Assembly: GCA_029204225.1 (NCBI GenBank)
Contig: CM055101.1
Location: 59,258,094-59,322,093 of the forward strand
Origin: Diphasiastrum complanatum
Lineage: Eukaryota > Streptophyta > Lycopodiopsida > Lycopodiales > Lycopodiaceae
Reading direction: 5' to 3'
DNA: 64,000 nucleotides
Below, piece after piece: positions 37,901 through 49,214 of the stretch (its first letter is position 1; each line of letters starts with the position of its first letter). The position numbers were made by a program, and so were the translations under genes. The notes beneath the pieces are model-generated. The model was given only the letters and a program-made list of their open reading frames with translations, did not search any database and was not told the origin of the DNA.

Positions 37901-39138
37901 ATTTAATATAATACCATGAATCAGACCAATAACAAGGATATCTCACCTAAACATTCCCCATAGCCAGGAAAGTCGTGCATCGTCCACATCAAGATCCCCT
38001 TTACCACAAAATCTCTTTGTCTCAATGGTCTTGATATATCGCTCACTTGAACTCCTTGCCATAGAATCTTTAGCTCATCTATCAAGGGAGCCATATACAC
38101 ATCCATATTGCAATCGTTGGGACATACATGGATGCTCTTGTAATCCATGCCAACCGCGGATAGCATTTTCTTGGCTTCTTGTCAAAACGCCGCCATGGTG
38201 TTATTTGGGGACAACATTTTTCTGAGCAACGACAAAATATAAATTTATGTGATAAGTTATATATAGTTTCTCGCAACACATAAATTAAAAATAAAACGAG
38301 ATTAGAGCAATTTGTCTATAACACACATCATGAAGCAAGCAAGCTTACCCAAACAACTCTTTCACGCTCGCATCCGACCACCCGTACTTAGTTTGCATGT
38401 TCAAAAGTAGCAAACAAGCTCGCAACTTTGACATGTGTGCACCCTTGTACAAAGGATTGGATGCCTTCTCTTGTCAATGTGGCCTCAGGTGGGTTTGTGA
38501 AAAATGCATCCATCATGTCATCCATGTCCCCCTCGTGATCATGTGATGTGAATGGCACATCCTCGTGCATCTCTTTGTGCAAGTCCACGGGTGGTGTATG
38601 CGAGGAAAGTGGTGGCTCTCGTGCGCTTGCACGTCTGGATCTTGCAGATTGCATGGCAATATCGTGAGTGTGAGTCATCATCCTACACAATACAAGTGCA
38701 ACAACAATCAAGAATAACCAAATATTCTTCCAATCAGAAAGGGCGCCAAACAACATACATGGAAAAGGAGCGTGCAATCATGTATTTAATTTTAGCAATA
38801 CAAAGAGGTTTGCAGAGTATAACTCACCGAATAACTGACCTTCGTCCACACAAATAATGACTCCCGTTCAATCTGACCATACATGCGAACATGTGATATA
38901 GTGGTACGTCGCTCTCGTCGCAATGCATACTTACATCGTGCTCTTGGGCATAGTCTTCTCTATTGTAACCAGGCCTCTGATCGTATATGTGATGGTCCTG
39001 CCTCATCATCTGAGGATGAGGAACGTGAACTCGACATTTGCATTGGTGCACCTTGGCAATTGACAATGGATGGAACACAAAATTAGAAATGATTATCAAT
39101 ACATAAAACAAACTAGATAAATGCATTGAGACGCTCAA
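34908..39138 (-). pseudogene. CACTA transposase (TNP2/Transposase_21 type with DUF4218/DUF4216-like parts), exons decayed
   Basis: Read from high to low coordinates the order is that of plant TNP2 proteins. An N-terminal segment lies at 38388-39138 (NPPEATLTREGIQSFVQG). Then IHVCPNDC is joined to PLIDELKILWQGVQVSD and WTMHDFPGYGE (37921-38166); the spacer normally found between these blocks is missing, so there is an internal deletion. Next are GHIRYLPPDH (37660-37863), LPYWGELLINHLLDPMHIFKN (37186-37470), and GAFTRDNK then KSHD (about 37090-37150). A DUF4218-like part follows (MKTLKGFIRQRARLEGSMAEG, 35932-36459), then a DUF4216-like part (35386-35785, DVKWFKVI) and its end (34908-35339, LDRSDPRWRYMIQVAP). 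Gaps between blocks fit introns, but in-frame stops make function unlikely. Confidence 0.8.
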
Positions 39139-39356
39139 AAGACAATGTATATAGTAACTAAATTTGAGTCTAGTGCAACTAGTCTCTCAAAATTAGCAGT
39201 ACAATTGCAAGATCGGATTATGCATGGATATGCGAAGCATGCCTACGTGCATCATTACATGTCTAGCCTCGCTCTTCAATTCTCACCAGTTTTTTTACTA
39301 TACTATATTGTCGGCTTTCCCGATATCCGGAAATTAAATAGGCTCAGACCGGTTTC

Positions 39357-39379
39357 TATAAGAACCGTCGGTTCTTATA
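39357..39379. repeat. 10-bp stem, 3-nt loop hairpin in CACTA subterminal region
   Basis: TATAAGAACC and GGTTCTTATA flank GTC. Related CCGGTT words recur to 39700. Confidence 0.85.
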
Positions 39380-39709
39380 TTTGGTTCCCAATATTTTAAA
39401 AATTAATAAAAAATCATTTCAAAAATGATTACTGCTAATATAGTCACTTGCTAAAAGCCATTAATGAACGTTAGGTTCTATACACTGAATTGATACTCGG
39501 ATTATACCCCCCTCCAAGGCTCAAAGGGACACGACGGTTCTCAGGTTCTTACCAAGGAACATATCCGCCGGTGCTACACATAAGCCGGTTTAGGGTAACA
39601 AGTGTACCCGTCGGTCGGGGTCTTAACTAGAACTGGGTTGATAAGTGGGTTGAGAACCGAAAATAAAAAATCGTTACCCGACCAACACTTGTCACCCAAG
39701 AATAGTGGT

Positions 39710-40500
39710 TGGATGCCAAATACGTTGATGATTGGATACTTATGACATCTTTTAATCAGATGATCAATAAAATTTAGCAGATAAGAAATTGTGCCATCAA
39801 GTGCACTATATATTCTTTGACAAGGCTTGGGAGGAGCCGACAATCTTTGAAAATTGTGTGTTTTTTAGAATGCATTAGTTTTGAGTTGATTTAGAATGCA
39901 TCAAATTAGAGTGCACCTCAGAACAGGCAAGGAATACTAATTCTAATTTAGTCAAGGCCTCAAAATTGCCCTCGGTATACTAAAGCTCGTGTGAGGTGTA
40001 TACCAAGGGTCAGACAGATTCTTGAAAATTTCGAAAAGACTGACATTTTTTGTGGCATTTTCAAAGAGGGAAGAGGAGTGGGTGATGGAATCAAGTGACG
40101 TAATTACTGCCTTTGTCCTCTCCCTTGTTTGTTGATCTTGCTCACCCACTTTATCCTCCTTGTTCTCCTTATTCTCTTCACATTTGAGTGCTCCTCTTGC
40201 TTCTCTTGTTATTGCTCTTTGCTTTCTCCTCTTGCATTTTGCTTGTTCTCCTTGCTCCTCTTGCACTTTGCTTGTTGCCCTTGCTGTTACTCTTAGCTTA
40301 CTCCTTGCAGAATCAAATGTGGGGAGGTCAAGAAAGAAAGGGAAAGTGGAGGATGGAGGCTTTTTGATTTGTTGGATGCAAGGTAATCTCCTTTCTCACT
40401 CTCTCTTTCTCTAGCATCATAGTATCCATCTCAATGTGATCTCAGTTTGGTATTATTGACACCACGTTTTCTATGCAGGCTTTCCTCTGAGGCAAAGGAG
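39710..40500. other. Intergenic sequence, no gene seen
   Basis: Contains an imperfect inverted pair CCCTCGGTATAC (about 39970) and GTATACCAAGGG (about 39998), similar to CACTA subterminal words at 34630, and a pyrimidine-rich stretch (40140-40310). Confidence 0.4.
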
Positions 40501-42010
40501 TCGGTGGATCCAATTTTTTGAGGAAGCAGACAGGTCGGAAAGGCCATCAGAATAGGCGGATCTGCAATATTTGCTATTACGAAGGCTATTTCAGCGCCTA
40601 TTCCGAAGGCTATATCAGGTGACGGTCCTGGATGAGGGCGATGTAGATCCATAGTTGAGGGTGCTATAGATCCAGACTTCCAGAGAGTCGGAATACCCAT
40701 CGAAATATACGGATCTGATGGATCTGTTAAATCAGCATCTATTCTGATGGCTGTTTCGATGCCAGATCCTGCTGCCAATTTTTTGGTAAATATGCTGGAT
40801 TGCATATGGATGTTTGTTGCTCTTTTTGTAAAATTAATTTCTTACAACTATTTTTTGTGATACTAAACTAAACAAACTGCAATATTGGTTTTTGTTTTGC
40901 AGATTTCATTATTGGATACTGGACCAATATTCATCATATAGCATTTCAGGCAAATCATCATAGCAGCTTCCTGAGGTACTTTCAAGGTCGGAATGGAGCT
41001 CGGAATAAATCATGCTAGTTCTAACAACATACTAGTGTCTATTCTGACGTCTATTCCGACCTCTGCTGACAATTTTTTTTTTCATCTTTCAAATGACAGA
41101 TCTGTAAATTTTATGATACATTTGTAAGGCTTGGGTGTTTTTTTTAGAAGAATATTCAATTGTGCTGACCAGTTCTATGATTTTCCCATGAGGATTTGTT
41201 GCACGGGTTCTTGATATGAAATTGTTGTGTAGTTTTTTATGCCAATTTTAGGACTCTAACATCATCCAAGCAGCTGACTACTAACAAAACTAGTAGCAGT
41301 TCTAGGTACTTGTACAGTATTGTAGCAGTTTGTCTCCTATTTTTTGTTGTAGATCCACATTTTGTAGTATAGAACTACATTCAATTTTATTTTCATTAGG
41401 ATTTATGAAAACATATTTGCACATCCTAGAAAGAACTCTGTACTTTTATTGATGAATCTGTTGATAATGGGTACATCTATCAACTGGGGTGGAAATTAGT
41501 GGATGTCGGAATAGACCTCAGAATATCTGTCTCATTTGAAGGCAGTATACCATCTGTTATTTCGAGGTCCATTCTGACCTCTGCTCATGCATTTTTTACA
41601 ATTCATAAACAGATTATATGCTAGATTATTACCAGTGGAGGTCGGAATAGACCTGGGAATATCTGTCTCTTTTGAAGGCAGTACACTGCTGTTATTCCGA
41701 GGTCCATTCCAACCTTTGCTCATGCATTTTTTACAATTCATAAATAGATTATATGCTAGATTATTACCAGCTCATAAATGCTAGATAAATATACCTCTGC
41801 TCATAAATGTTTATCTCCTATCTTTTGTTGTAGATGTAAGTTTTGTAATGTAGGGATATATTCAATTTTATTGTACATTAGAATTTATGAAAATACATGT
41901 ACACATTTTAGAAACAAACCTCTACATTTATTGATGAAGCTATTGACAACGGGTAGGAATCAGGCACTACACCATCTTTTATTCCGAGGTCCATTCCGAG
42001 CTCTTCTCTT
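40500..42010. repeat. Motif-rich region: TCGGAATA-type words in both orientations
   Basis: Words of the form GGTCGGAATAG, its complement CTATTCCGACC, and close variants occur more than ten times between 40530 and 42000 (for example near 40532, 40680, 40987, 41050, 41505, 41561, 41641, 41697 and 41985). This resembles the subterminal repeats of a DNA transposon, but I see no matching termini or transposase here. Confidence 0.6.
41505..41775. repeat. 136-bp tandem duplication
   Basis: Units at 41505-41640 and 41641-41775 both start GTCGGAATAGACCT and end AGATTATTACCAG. A third, partial relative (CACTACACCATCTTTTATTCC) lies at 41966. Confidence 0.9.
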
Positions 42011-42329
42011 ACTTTCAAAAACAGATCTCTTGTAAACATTGGCAATTTGTGCCTAAACACTGCTAGATTATGAGCAAAATGCGACTCAACATCGCCACAT
42101 TTTTTAGATTCTTTCACCACATTGAGGCCTCCATGCTGTCTTCTTGATTACATTTGTCATTGAAATGATGACACTTCTTCACTAGTGTTTTTATGAATCC
42201 GCTCGGGAACTCCATAGTTGGCCTAAGAAAAAAAATGATCCCCACTCTCAACAACTCGTGGTATACATAATTAATGTTTCAAGCTTACTAGTTTCTACTC
42301 TGATTTGTGGGATCTTAATCTAGTCATGT

Positions 42330-42712
42330 TGTTATGTCCATGACCAGTACATAGGATATAGTATACTCCTAGTCTTGGATGCGCGGTACTCTAGTGAAAC
42401 AAGCTGTTAGTTATGCCATGTCATCAATAGCAATTCTATGAATAGTTGGTCCATGCTTAGGACTCTATTCTAGGTGAATTTTATGTATAGGAAACTTAGG
42501 GATATGCATGGCTAAGTGCCTAGGATGTTTTTGGCTCTATATATTGGGTCCAAACTCGCCCTACTCCTCATCATGGTTTTGGATTCATTGCCAAGCTCTC
42601 ACTCTACATTCATGCTTCTTGTTCCTTGGCTTGGGAGTTGGGTGGTTTCTCCATAGTGTGTTATCCTTTGTGTTTGGGATTTGTAAGCAGGATCTAAGGA
42701 GCTTCCCTTACA
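42330..42712 (+). mobile_element. 5' LTR (3' part) of a Ty3/gypsy element
   Basis: Sequence immediately upstream of a primer-binding site, ending CTTACA. A TATATATTGG box lies at about 42538. The outer LTR end is not identified; 42330 (TTGTTATGTCC) is a guess. Confidence 0.5.
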
Positions 42713-42713
42713 G

Positions 42714-42725
42714 TGGTATCAGAGC
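42714..42725 (+). promoter_or_regulatory. Primer-binding site (initiator tRNA-Met)
   Basis: TGGTATCAGAGC, a perfect match to the usual plant retrotransposon primer site. It lies one base after the LTR end CA and the element is in plus orientation. Confidence 0.9.
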
Positions 42726-44438
42726 AAGGCTTACAAGTTTGGAGAGGTGGTGCTTTTCATTGGAGCTTGGTGGTATTCAACTAGTATTCTCATCCAAGGA
42801 GAGGAGCAAGGTTGCAAGTTGGTGGATCTTCCCAATTTCAATTTGCAGGATCCATATCTCTCTCAAATTTCATTGTGGTTTATGGAGAATTGTGCTAGGA
42901 AATCAATTTTGGTGTCTTTTTTGGAGTTTTAGCATGTGTAGCTCAAAACTAGTTATGGATCTGAAATTTCCAGCAAGTTAATTCACTTTGAAGTAGTGAA
43001 ATTCAGGTTGCATGTATTTGGATTCTAGGCTCTTTTGTGGTCAAATTTGGCTTGTTTTCCATGATATTGGCACAAAATGGAGGGTAGAATTCAAAATCCA
43101 GCAAGTTCAGGTCAATTGGTTGGTTATAACTCTATATTTTGGATTTCATGTGGATTTGGAAAACGTTCTTGCCATTAATTTCCAATTGGGCATGGTGAAA
43201 ATACCTAGAAAGGGCTAGAATTCATGATTTTTGCTTGTTTATCATAAAATTGGATGGTAGGAGGTTGTTGAACATCAATTGAAGCTGGAAAAAGATTAAT
43301 CATAGTCTTTTGAATCAGTCCTAGAAGATAGACCCAAGAATTTCAGCAATTTGGCTTGTAGGAAGTCAAAAATTGTCAAAAATTGACCAATTTTGGTGAA
43401 TTTTGGGGGATGGATTTCTCTAAATCCATAAGAAGATCATTCTGGATTTTTTACAGCATGATTTGTATTCCTTTTTACCTTTCCATCATGCTATCAGACC
43501 TGTAAATTGATGGGTAAAAGCTTATGTTTCAATTCCATCAAGTTTGTAGCAATTTTGACTTCTAGAAATCAAGAATTCATGGTTCTCAGCCCACACTGCT
43601 TCATAGGATTTGTATGAAGGCTTCATGGAACTCTTAGAGACCATTTAAGACTATTTTGATCATCACTATTAGGCTAGGTTGCGTGTTTGCAAGTTTTAAG
43701 CTTATTGGCCTTGAAAAAGTGCGCCCTCCTACAGGTTTTTGGCTGTTCTGAATTCGCACATGTGAATCCTAGGTGGCAGGCTGATGTGGCAAGTATCTTG
43801 TTCACTAGGTCTCCCTCTATACTGAGCTTTACAGCACCCAATTTGGTGTCCTGTATCTAAAGTTGCAATTTTCTGAGCAAAATTGGTAGAATCTCCAATT
43901 GTTCTGATTGCATGCATGTCAATTTCCTATTTTGAGGTATTGTGCTTGCATGGAATGTCTGCATGTGGATTCTTAGAGTGATTTTGACATGCATAAGTGG
44001 TTTAGATCTGTTTTGAGTGGTTATACGCATGTACTCTGACTGTTTTGGGTTTTATAGCTGACAATTTCCGTAGAACTTGATTTTATGTAAAATTTCGTAA
44101 GTGTGAAAAATCAGTTTAATGTCGCATGTCTTGCATGCCTGATGAACATTAAAAAAGTAAATTTAAGAATCGAACAGCGAATCGAATTTTCGATTTCGAA
44201 AAATTGATAGTGATTTTTTATGAATTTTTAGGAAACGTAAAATTCAAAAAAAAATTAAAAGTGCAAAAACTCGAAATTTTTAGTTTTTTCCGTTTCTTGT
44301 AATATCTATGAAATTGACTAAAAATAGTGATTTGACCATGCTGGAATCAATTTCAGTCAGTTTTTTGGTCAACTGTACTTCACTATGAGTTAATCTGATA
44401 TTAACTAATTTAGTAATTTTCGGGATAGATATATCGAG
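42726..44438 (+). other. Long untranslated leader of the gypsy element
   Basis: About 1.7 kb between primer site and gag ATG, with no open frame of note. Long 5' leaders occur in several plant gypsy lineages. Confidence 0.5.
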
Positions 44439-45487
44439 ATGGCCGAAGAAACTTCAAATCAAGCTGCAAATCCAGGTGCGCCATCTTATATGGTGATTTG
44501 TCAACAGTTGAGTACGGCGCTCAATGATATGAATAATCGTAATCAGATGAGAGATCGGCAAATGGAGATTCTGTTGAATCAAGTCAAATTGATGTCTTCA
44601 CCCAATCTCGATTTTTAACCGAAGGTTTATGCGGGGGAGAAGAAGGAGAAGAAACCTGAGGTCGTTGAGGATTGGCTGGCCAAGTGGAGTAGTTTCTTCA
44701 ATCTGCATGGTGTTCCTGATGAGAAGAAAATTGAAAGTGTCGTGTTGTTTTACGCGGCAAAGCGTCGTTGTGGTGGCGAGATTCACCGATGAAGCCAACT
44801 ACTTGGGAGGCGTTTGCGGAAGTTTTCAAGAAAGCTTTCGTAGTTGCTGATGACGTGGACTAGTACTTGAAGTTCGTGAACTGCAAGATGGGTACAAAGA
44901 GTTTAGACTCTTATATCCAGGAATTTATGGACCTATGGAATAGGGTTCCATCATTCGATGCAAAGTTGGCACTTTGGTAGTTTGTCCTAGGTCTGCCAAC
45001 CGACTATCAGAACGAATGCAGGCGAAATGTGTTTCAAAAGCTCGAGGATGCGTTTCGGATTGCGAAAGCATATGATTCCACAATGGTGGCATCCAAGAAG
45101 CAGTTGGCGCAAATTCCAACTACTTTCAAAACCAACAAGGGTAAGAAGCGCGATCTAGACCAAGCAAAATATTTTGACGAATTAGATCAAGCAGCATCGG
45201 AACCCAAGAAGCCGAAGAGAAAGAGATTCAAGAAATCTATGTCCCGGAAAAAGGCTAAGAAAGAGAACTTATGTTTCGTCTGTAAGGAGCCTGGACATAT
45301 GATGAAATTTTGTCCAGAAAGGAAGAAAGTGTATGCTCACGTGATTGAAATGCCAGAAGGCAATGGTAAGACTTTGGAAAATAACCTGACTGATTGTGAG
45401 TGTGAATGTTCTTTTAGTACTACTTCTTTCTTGCCTAATGAACTTTTTCATTTAATTGGCACAGTTAAAGATCAAGAAGTGAGTATT
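44439..45487 (+). pseudogene. Ty3/gypsy gag with CCHC zinc knuckle, broken
   Basis: Begins at the ATG at 44439 (MAEETSNQAANPGAPSYMV). An in-frame TAA at about 44617 interrupts it, after which VVEDWLAKWSSFFNLHGVPDE continues as a retrotransposon gag core. A frameshift near 44770 follows, then a Lys/Arg-rich stretch and an intact zinc knuckle CFVCKEPGHMMKFC at about 45270-45311. The frame runs on toward the protease ([11 protein letters not shown]) and stops matching at the inversion breakpoint near 45487. Confidence 0.85.
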
Positions 45488-46342
45488 ATACCGTGCTCCA
45501 CCCAAGTGATCCTGGGGTAATGGATATTTATTCTTTATAGTCACTTTATTAAGCCCCTTGTAATCCACACACATCCGGAAACCTCCATCTTTCTTCGCTT
45601 TAAGAAGAACAGGAGTGCCCCATGGTGATTTACTAGGTTGTATATGTCCCATCCTCAGATAGTTTTCTATTTGATTTGAAATCTCTGTCTCCTCTTTCTG
45701 AGAGAATCTCTCAGGTTGACTTCCTAGAATTAACTCAATCTCGTGGTCTACTGACCTAGATGGTGGTAAACCATGAGGTAATTCAGATGGAAAAACATCC
45801 CTAAATTCATTTATGATCTGTTCTTTCACTGCTTGTTCATGATCTAAATTTACTGAGTGAAGAATTGCTGAGAATTCACAACTATTTAGATTCATTTCAG
45901 GAATATCCACAACTAGAATAGCACATATTGAAAAAACTTCATACTCAGAATAATCCAATGTCTCCATTTTATTAACTATAGAAATCTGATCCAATGGACG
46001 TACAAAATTATTGCTAAATAATGTAACTACCTTATCACCCTCCTTGAAAATGAGAACATGCTTCTCAAAATCAATTAACAAAGAAGGCGATTTACTAAAT
46101 AACCACTCATAACATAAAATTAAATCAGTACGAGCTAGGTCTAAAACATGAAAATTAAATAATTCTGTGTGTCCTTGCATCAAAACCCCATGGGAGCTTT
46201 GAGACTTTTACGTTCCAAGTCTGCAACTCTGCTCCTAAAGCTAGATAAACTTTATATCTATGATTGTTGGCTTCAGTTTCCAAGCTGAGTTTCTACACAA
46301 GACGAGAATCAATAAAATTATGAGTTGAACCATTGTCCAATC
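45488..46342 (-). pseudogene. Inverted protease-RT segment of the gypsy element
   Basis: On the minus strand this reads, from 46342 downwards, the protease active site DNGSTHNFIDS, a protease-RT linker, [15 protein letters not shown], and the start of gypsy RT ([39 protein letters not shown]). It is flanked on the plus strand by the end of gag (left) and by the next RT block (right), so the segment has been flipped in place. Two frame breaks lie in the protease part; the RT part is open over 243 codons (45452-46183). See the matching finding. Confidence 0.88.
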
Positions 46343-46560
46343 ACCAAGATAGATCTTAGGACAAGGTATCATCAAATAAGAATTAAGTCGGAAGATGTCC
46401 AAAAGACAGGATTTCGTTCTAGATTTGGTCATTATGAATTTTTAGTGTTGCCATTTGGATTAACGAATGCTCTAGCCAATGATGAACGATTTATTTCGTC
46501 CATATTTGGGGAAGTTTGTGGTTGTATTTTTAGACGACATTCTTGTTTACAGTAGATCCT
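46343..46560 (+). pseudogene. Ty3/gypsy RT continuation
   Basis: KIDLRTRYHQIRIKSEDVQKT, FRSRFGHYEFLVLPFGLTNA and IFGEV are the standard gypsy RT blocks that follow the ..GAxYFS part. The catalytic F/Y-x-D-D block reads RRHS after a frame change ([27 protein letters not shown], where the alternate frame gives LDDI). Coding fades after 46560 and no RNase H or integrase follows. Confidence 0.85.
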
Positions 46561-46569
46561 TGGTGGAAC

Positions 46570-47325
46570 ACGTAGAACACTTATACCAACCATCAACGTG
46601 TATATAACAATAATGTGCAATATCAAGTTGATACTACCAAAATTTATAATAGGATTTGCACATGGTGGAAAATTAAACATGCCTACAAAGGTTACCAGAA
46701 ACAATTGAAATGTTGGATGAATTGATCGAGAACAAGGGTACATCAATGGAAAAAATCTCTTCAATACATTAGTTGTTAATAATATACTATTATTTAGAAT
46801 TTTTGAAGACTTGGTATCCAACTATTTTCTTTAGCCTCAACCTCTAGCCTACCACCCCATCAAGAAATTTCATGGAAATGCATGCCATAAATTTATAGAT
46901 TACTTGTATATTGGCTTACATGTAGCTTCTAGGAAGAAATGTGCCATAAATGAAGCACATCTTTACAATTTCGAAAATTTATGTGGTTTGTTAGATAGTA
47001 TGATACATGAGTCTTGTATTCCAAAGCTTGAGGTTTAGAATCCAAAGCTTGAGGTTTAGAATCTGGCATATATTCACAAGTAATAGAATTTTCCTACAAA
47101 AGAAAGTAGTTCTCCTTGTTAAGGAAGTTGACATTTTACAAATATCTAAGCAATTGATTCTTACAGAAAGTTGTAGAATTCATTCTTCAAATATGCCGGC
47201 CTTCCAAGATTTCCTTGGACTGTCTTTCTACTTTTGGAAAACACAAAGCACAAAACAAAAATAGTTGCTGGCAATTATTTCAAAAGAGCATTCAGCAGTC
47301 AAGTACGAAGCTCACCAACATCAAG
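46570..47325. other. Intergenic sequence, no gene seen
   Basis: No recognisable feature apart from a short direct repeat TCCAAAGCTTGAGGTTTAGAA at about 47020 and 47040 (20-bp period). Confidence 0.45.
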
Positions 47326-47329
47326 CATT

Positions 47330-49210
47330 TGGCCTAAGCTTTTGCTGCATTGGACAAGACAAGTTTTGTTTTTTTATTTTGATCATTCATGTCTCGCTAA
47401 CTTGTAAGCTTGTGCCCATTCCCATATAGCGATTCCTGGTTTTTAGTCCCTGAAATATACTTGGAATCTTGGTATAGACTATATACATTACTCTACTTAC
47501 TCTCCGTATATACTAGATGCCTGTTCTTACTATGAATTATTACGTCCAGAACGTCATACTTTTATGAGCCTGCAGTCTTTGAGTATATTTGACATTGTTG
47601 GCTTCATCGATGCATTTCTACACTAATTCCAATCGCAAACACTGTTGATTATGCTGCAACAAATTATCCGATTGACTGGGCCCGTGCTTGGTTTGTACGT
47701 GAAGTATATTGTGTGCGTGATGGAACTACTGCTAGGTCAACCGTCGCTTATTTTAATTTCGACCGATACACTCAACTACGCAAGATATGATAGCTAAACC
47801 GTAAAGTCACCATCAACTGTTTAGATTCGTATAACAACATATAAACTAAGCCACAAAGCGGCACGATGCCCACGCAATTCACAAGTAAGTAGGTAGCTCC
47901 CAACAACGACACAGAGAATCCATCCTTGCAATATGCACTACAAAACATTTTCACTGTTGATCAAGTAAGTAGGTAGCTACTAGCTACCAACAACAACAAA
48001 GAGAATCATCCTTGCAATTTGCACTAGGAAACATTTTGCTGTTGATCAAGTAAGTAGTAGCTCCCCAACAACAACAAAGAGAATTTTCATCCTTGCAATT
48101 TGCAGCACTAGGAAACATTTTGCTGTTGATCAAGTAAGTAGGTAGCTCCCAACAACGACACAGAGAATCCATCCTTGCAATTTGCACTCGAAAACATTTC
48201 CTGTAGAAGTAAGTAGGTAGCTTCCCAACAACGACACAGAGAATCCTTCCTTGCAATATGCACTACAAAACATTTTACTGCTGATGTCCACTTCATAGCT
48301 TTATATCGTCCAACTACCATATCCGTACAATTCAGAATGTATACAAAAAACACTAGAATATTCATATGTGACAGCATTGAACAAGTAAACGTAAGCATTA
48401 CATACAAGAGAAAAATTAAAACTATGCACTGGCAAGTCTTGTATGAAGTGTGGATTGTGGGCTGGCTGACTTTTATGCACAAAATTACTTAAACAAAAAA
48501 CAAGACAAAGACATTAAGGCCACACTTACAGCAGGCACCAACCTGGCTCACTATGTCGATATAATGGAACCAAGGTGCAGCTCCTTGTTTTTGCTCGGCC
48601 TACTACTTAATGTGTGCGTGTGTGCATAGAAAATGCTATTACCAAGTAACCGGCTACAACAAAAAATCATTGGCAAGCACAAGATCAGTTGGACGATTCA
48701 CCAATCCCATCCCTATAGCTGGCAATTCCATCCCTTTAGCCAGCTACAGTCCAAATCAGTGAAGTGAGCAAACAAAAGCATTTCGGAGAAGATTGCATTC
48801 CAAAAACTTACAATTTAGTGACAAAAGACTACAGTAGTTTCTGATTCACATGCACCAAAAACTTGTCTTTGTTACCAAAATCCACAAAAGGAGCCACTTC
48901 TTAAGTACAAGTCTAACTAACTTTAGCTAAATTAGGTTTTTATCTTAATCTAAATCAAGAAGAATATGTTTCTCACTTGAGATTTTTCTTTTTGTAGGCT
49001 TTCATAACCATATTAGTGTTGAGGCTTGGTTCTGCTAGACTAAACTTTATACTTGCTGGTGCTATGAACATCATAGTATCAATGCAATCTTTGGGCTATG
49101 GGCCTTCGCCCTTCAATATGGCCCCCTTCATGAATTTTTTACTATCGATAAGCTAAATCTTCTACACAATACGAATTCATCTATTGAACATATACTAATA
49201 AATAGTGACT
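47330..49210 (+). repeat. Dispersed repeat family 1, copy C
   Basis: Starts at the GACAAGACAAGTTTTGTTTT block and lacks the G-box and TGGCGTACT parts of copies A and B. It then follows copy A closely (GATGGAACTACTGCTAGGTC at about 47718, CAAAGCGGCACGATGCC at 47850, CACTAGAATATTCATATGTG at 48351, and GGCTTGGTTCTGCTAGACTA then GGGCTATGGGCCTTCGCC near 49025-49110). It contains an expanded five-unit minisatellite at 47884-48286 that is single-unit in copies A (about 10620) and B (about 33110). Confidence 0.82.
47884..48286. repeat. Five-unit minisatellite, unit 75-85 bp
   Basis: Units begin AGTAAGTAGGTAGCT at 47884, 47964, 48049, 48133 and 48208. Each contains CAACAAC(G/A)ACA.AGAGAAT, CATCCTTGCAAT and ACATTTT..TGTTGATC with small differences. 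Confidence 0.92.
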
Positions 49211-49214
49211 AACA

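Larger units (their letters stand above)
34263..39707 (-). mobile_element. CACTA (En/Spm-like) DNA transposon, right end uncertain
   Basis: The left end CACTACAAGAGG at 34263 is a typical plant CACTA terminus, preceded by TAA, a possible 3-bp target site. Inside it are direct repeats of about 129 bp (from 34385 and 34514) and many CGGTATA/CCGAG words, i.e. a subterminal region. A TNP2-type transposase with an associated second domain lies on the minus strand. On the right, CCGGTT/GGTTCTTATA words and hairpins form another subterminal-like region (39300-39700) ending in AGAATAGTG at 39707. That end is followed by GTT, not TAA, so it is either eroded or belongs to another element. CCTCGGTATAC words also occur near 39970. 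Confidence 0.6.

Noticed and set aside
41966-41980. CACTACACC word as a possible CACTA transposon terminus
   Set aside because: The same position in the two preceding 136-bp units reads CAGTATACC and CAGTACACT, so it is a diverged repeat unit and not a terminus.
42508-42981. 157-codon open frame crossing the gypsy LTR and primer site
   Set aside because: It spans regulatory sequence of the element and has no gag or pol motif.
47984-48482. 90- and 124-codon minus-strand frames with repeated SLCCCW-type peptides
   Set aside because: They are the translated minisatellite; unit lengths are not multiples of 3 throughout and copies A and B have no equivalent.
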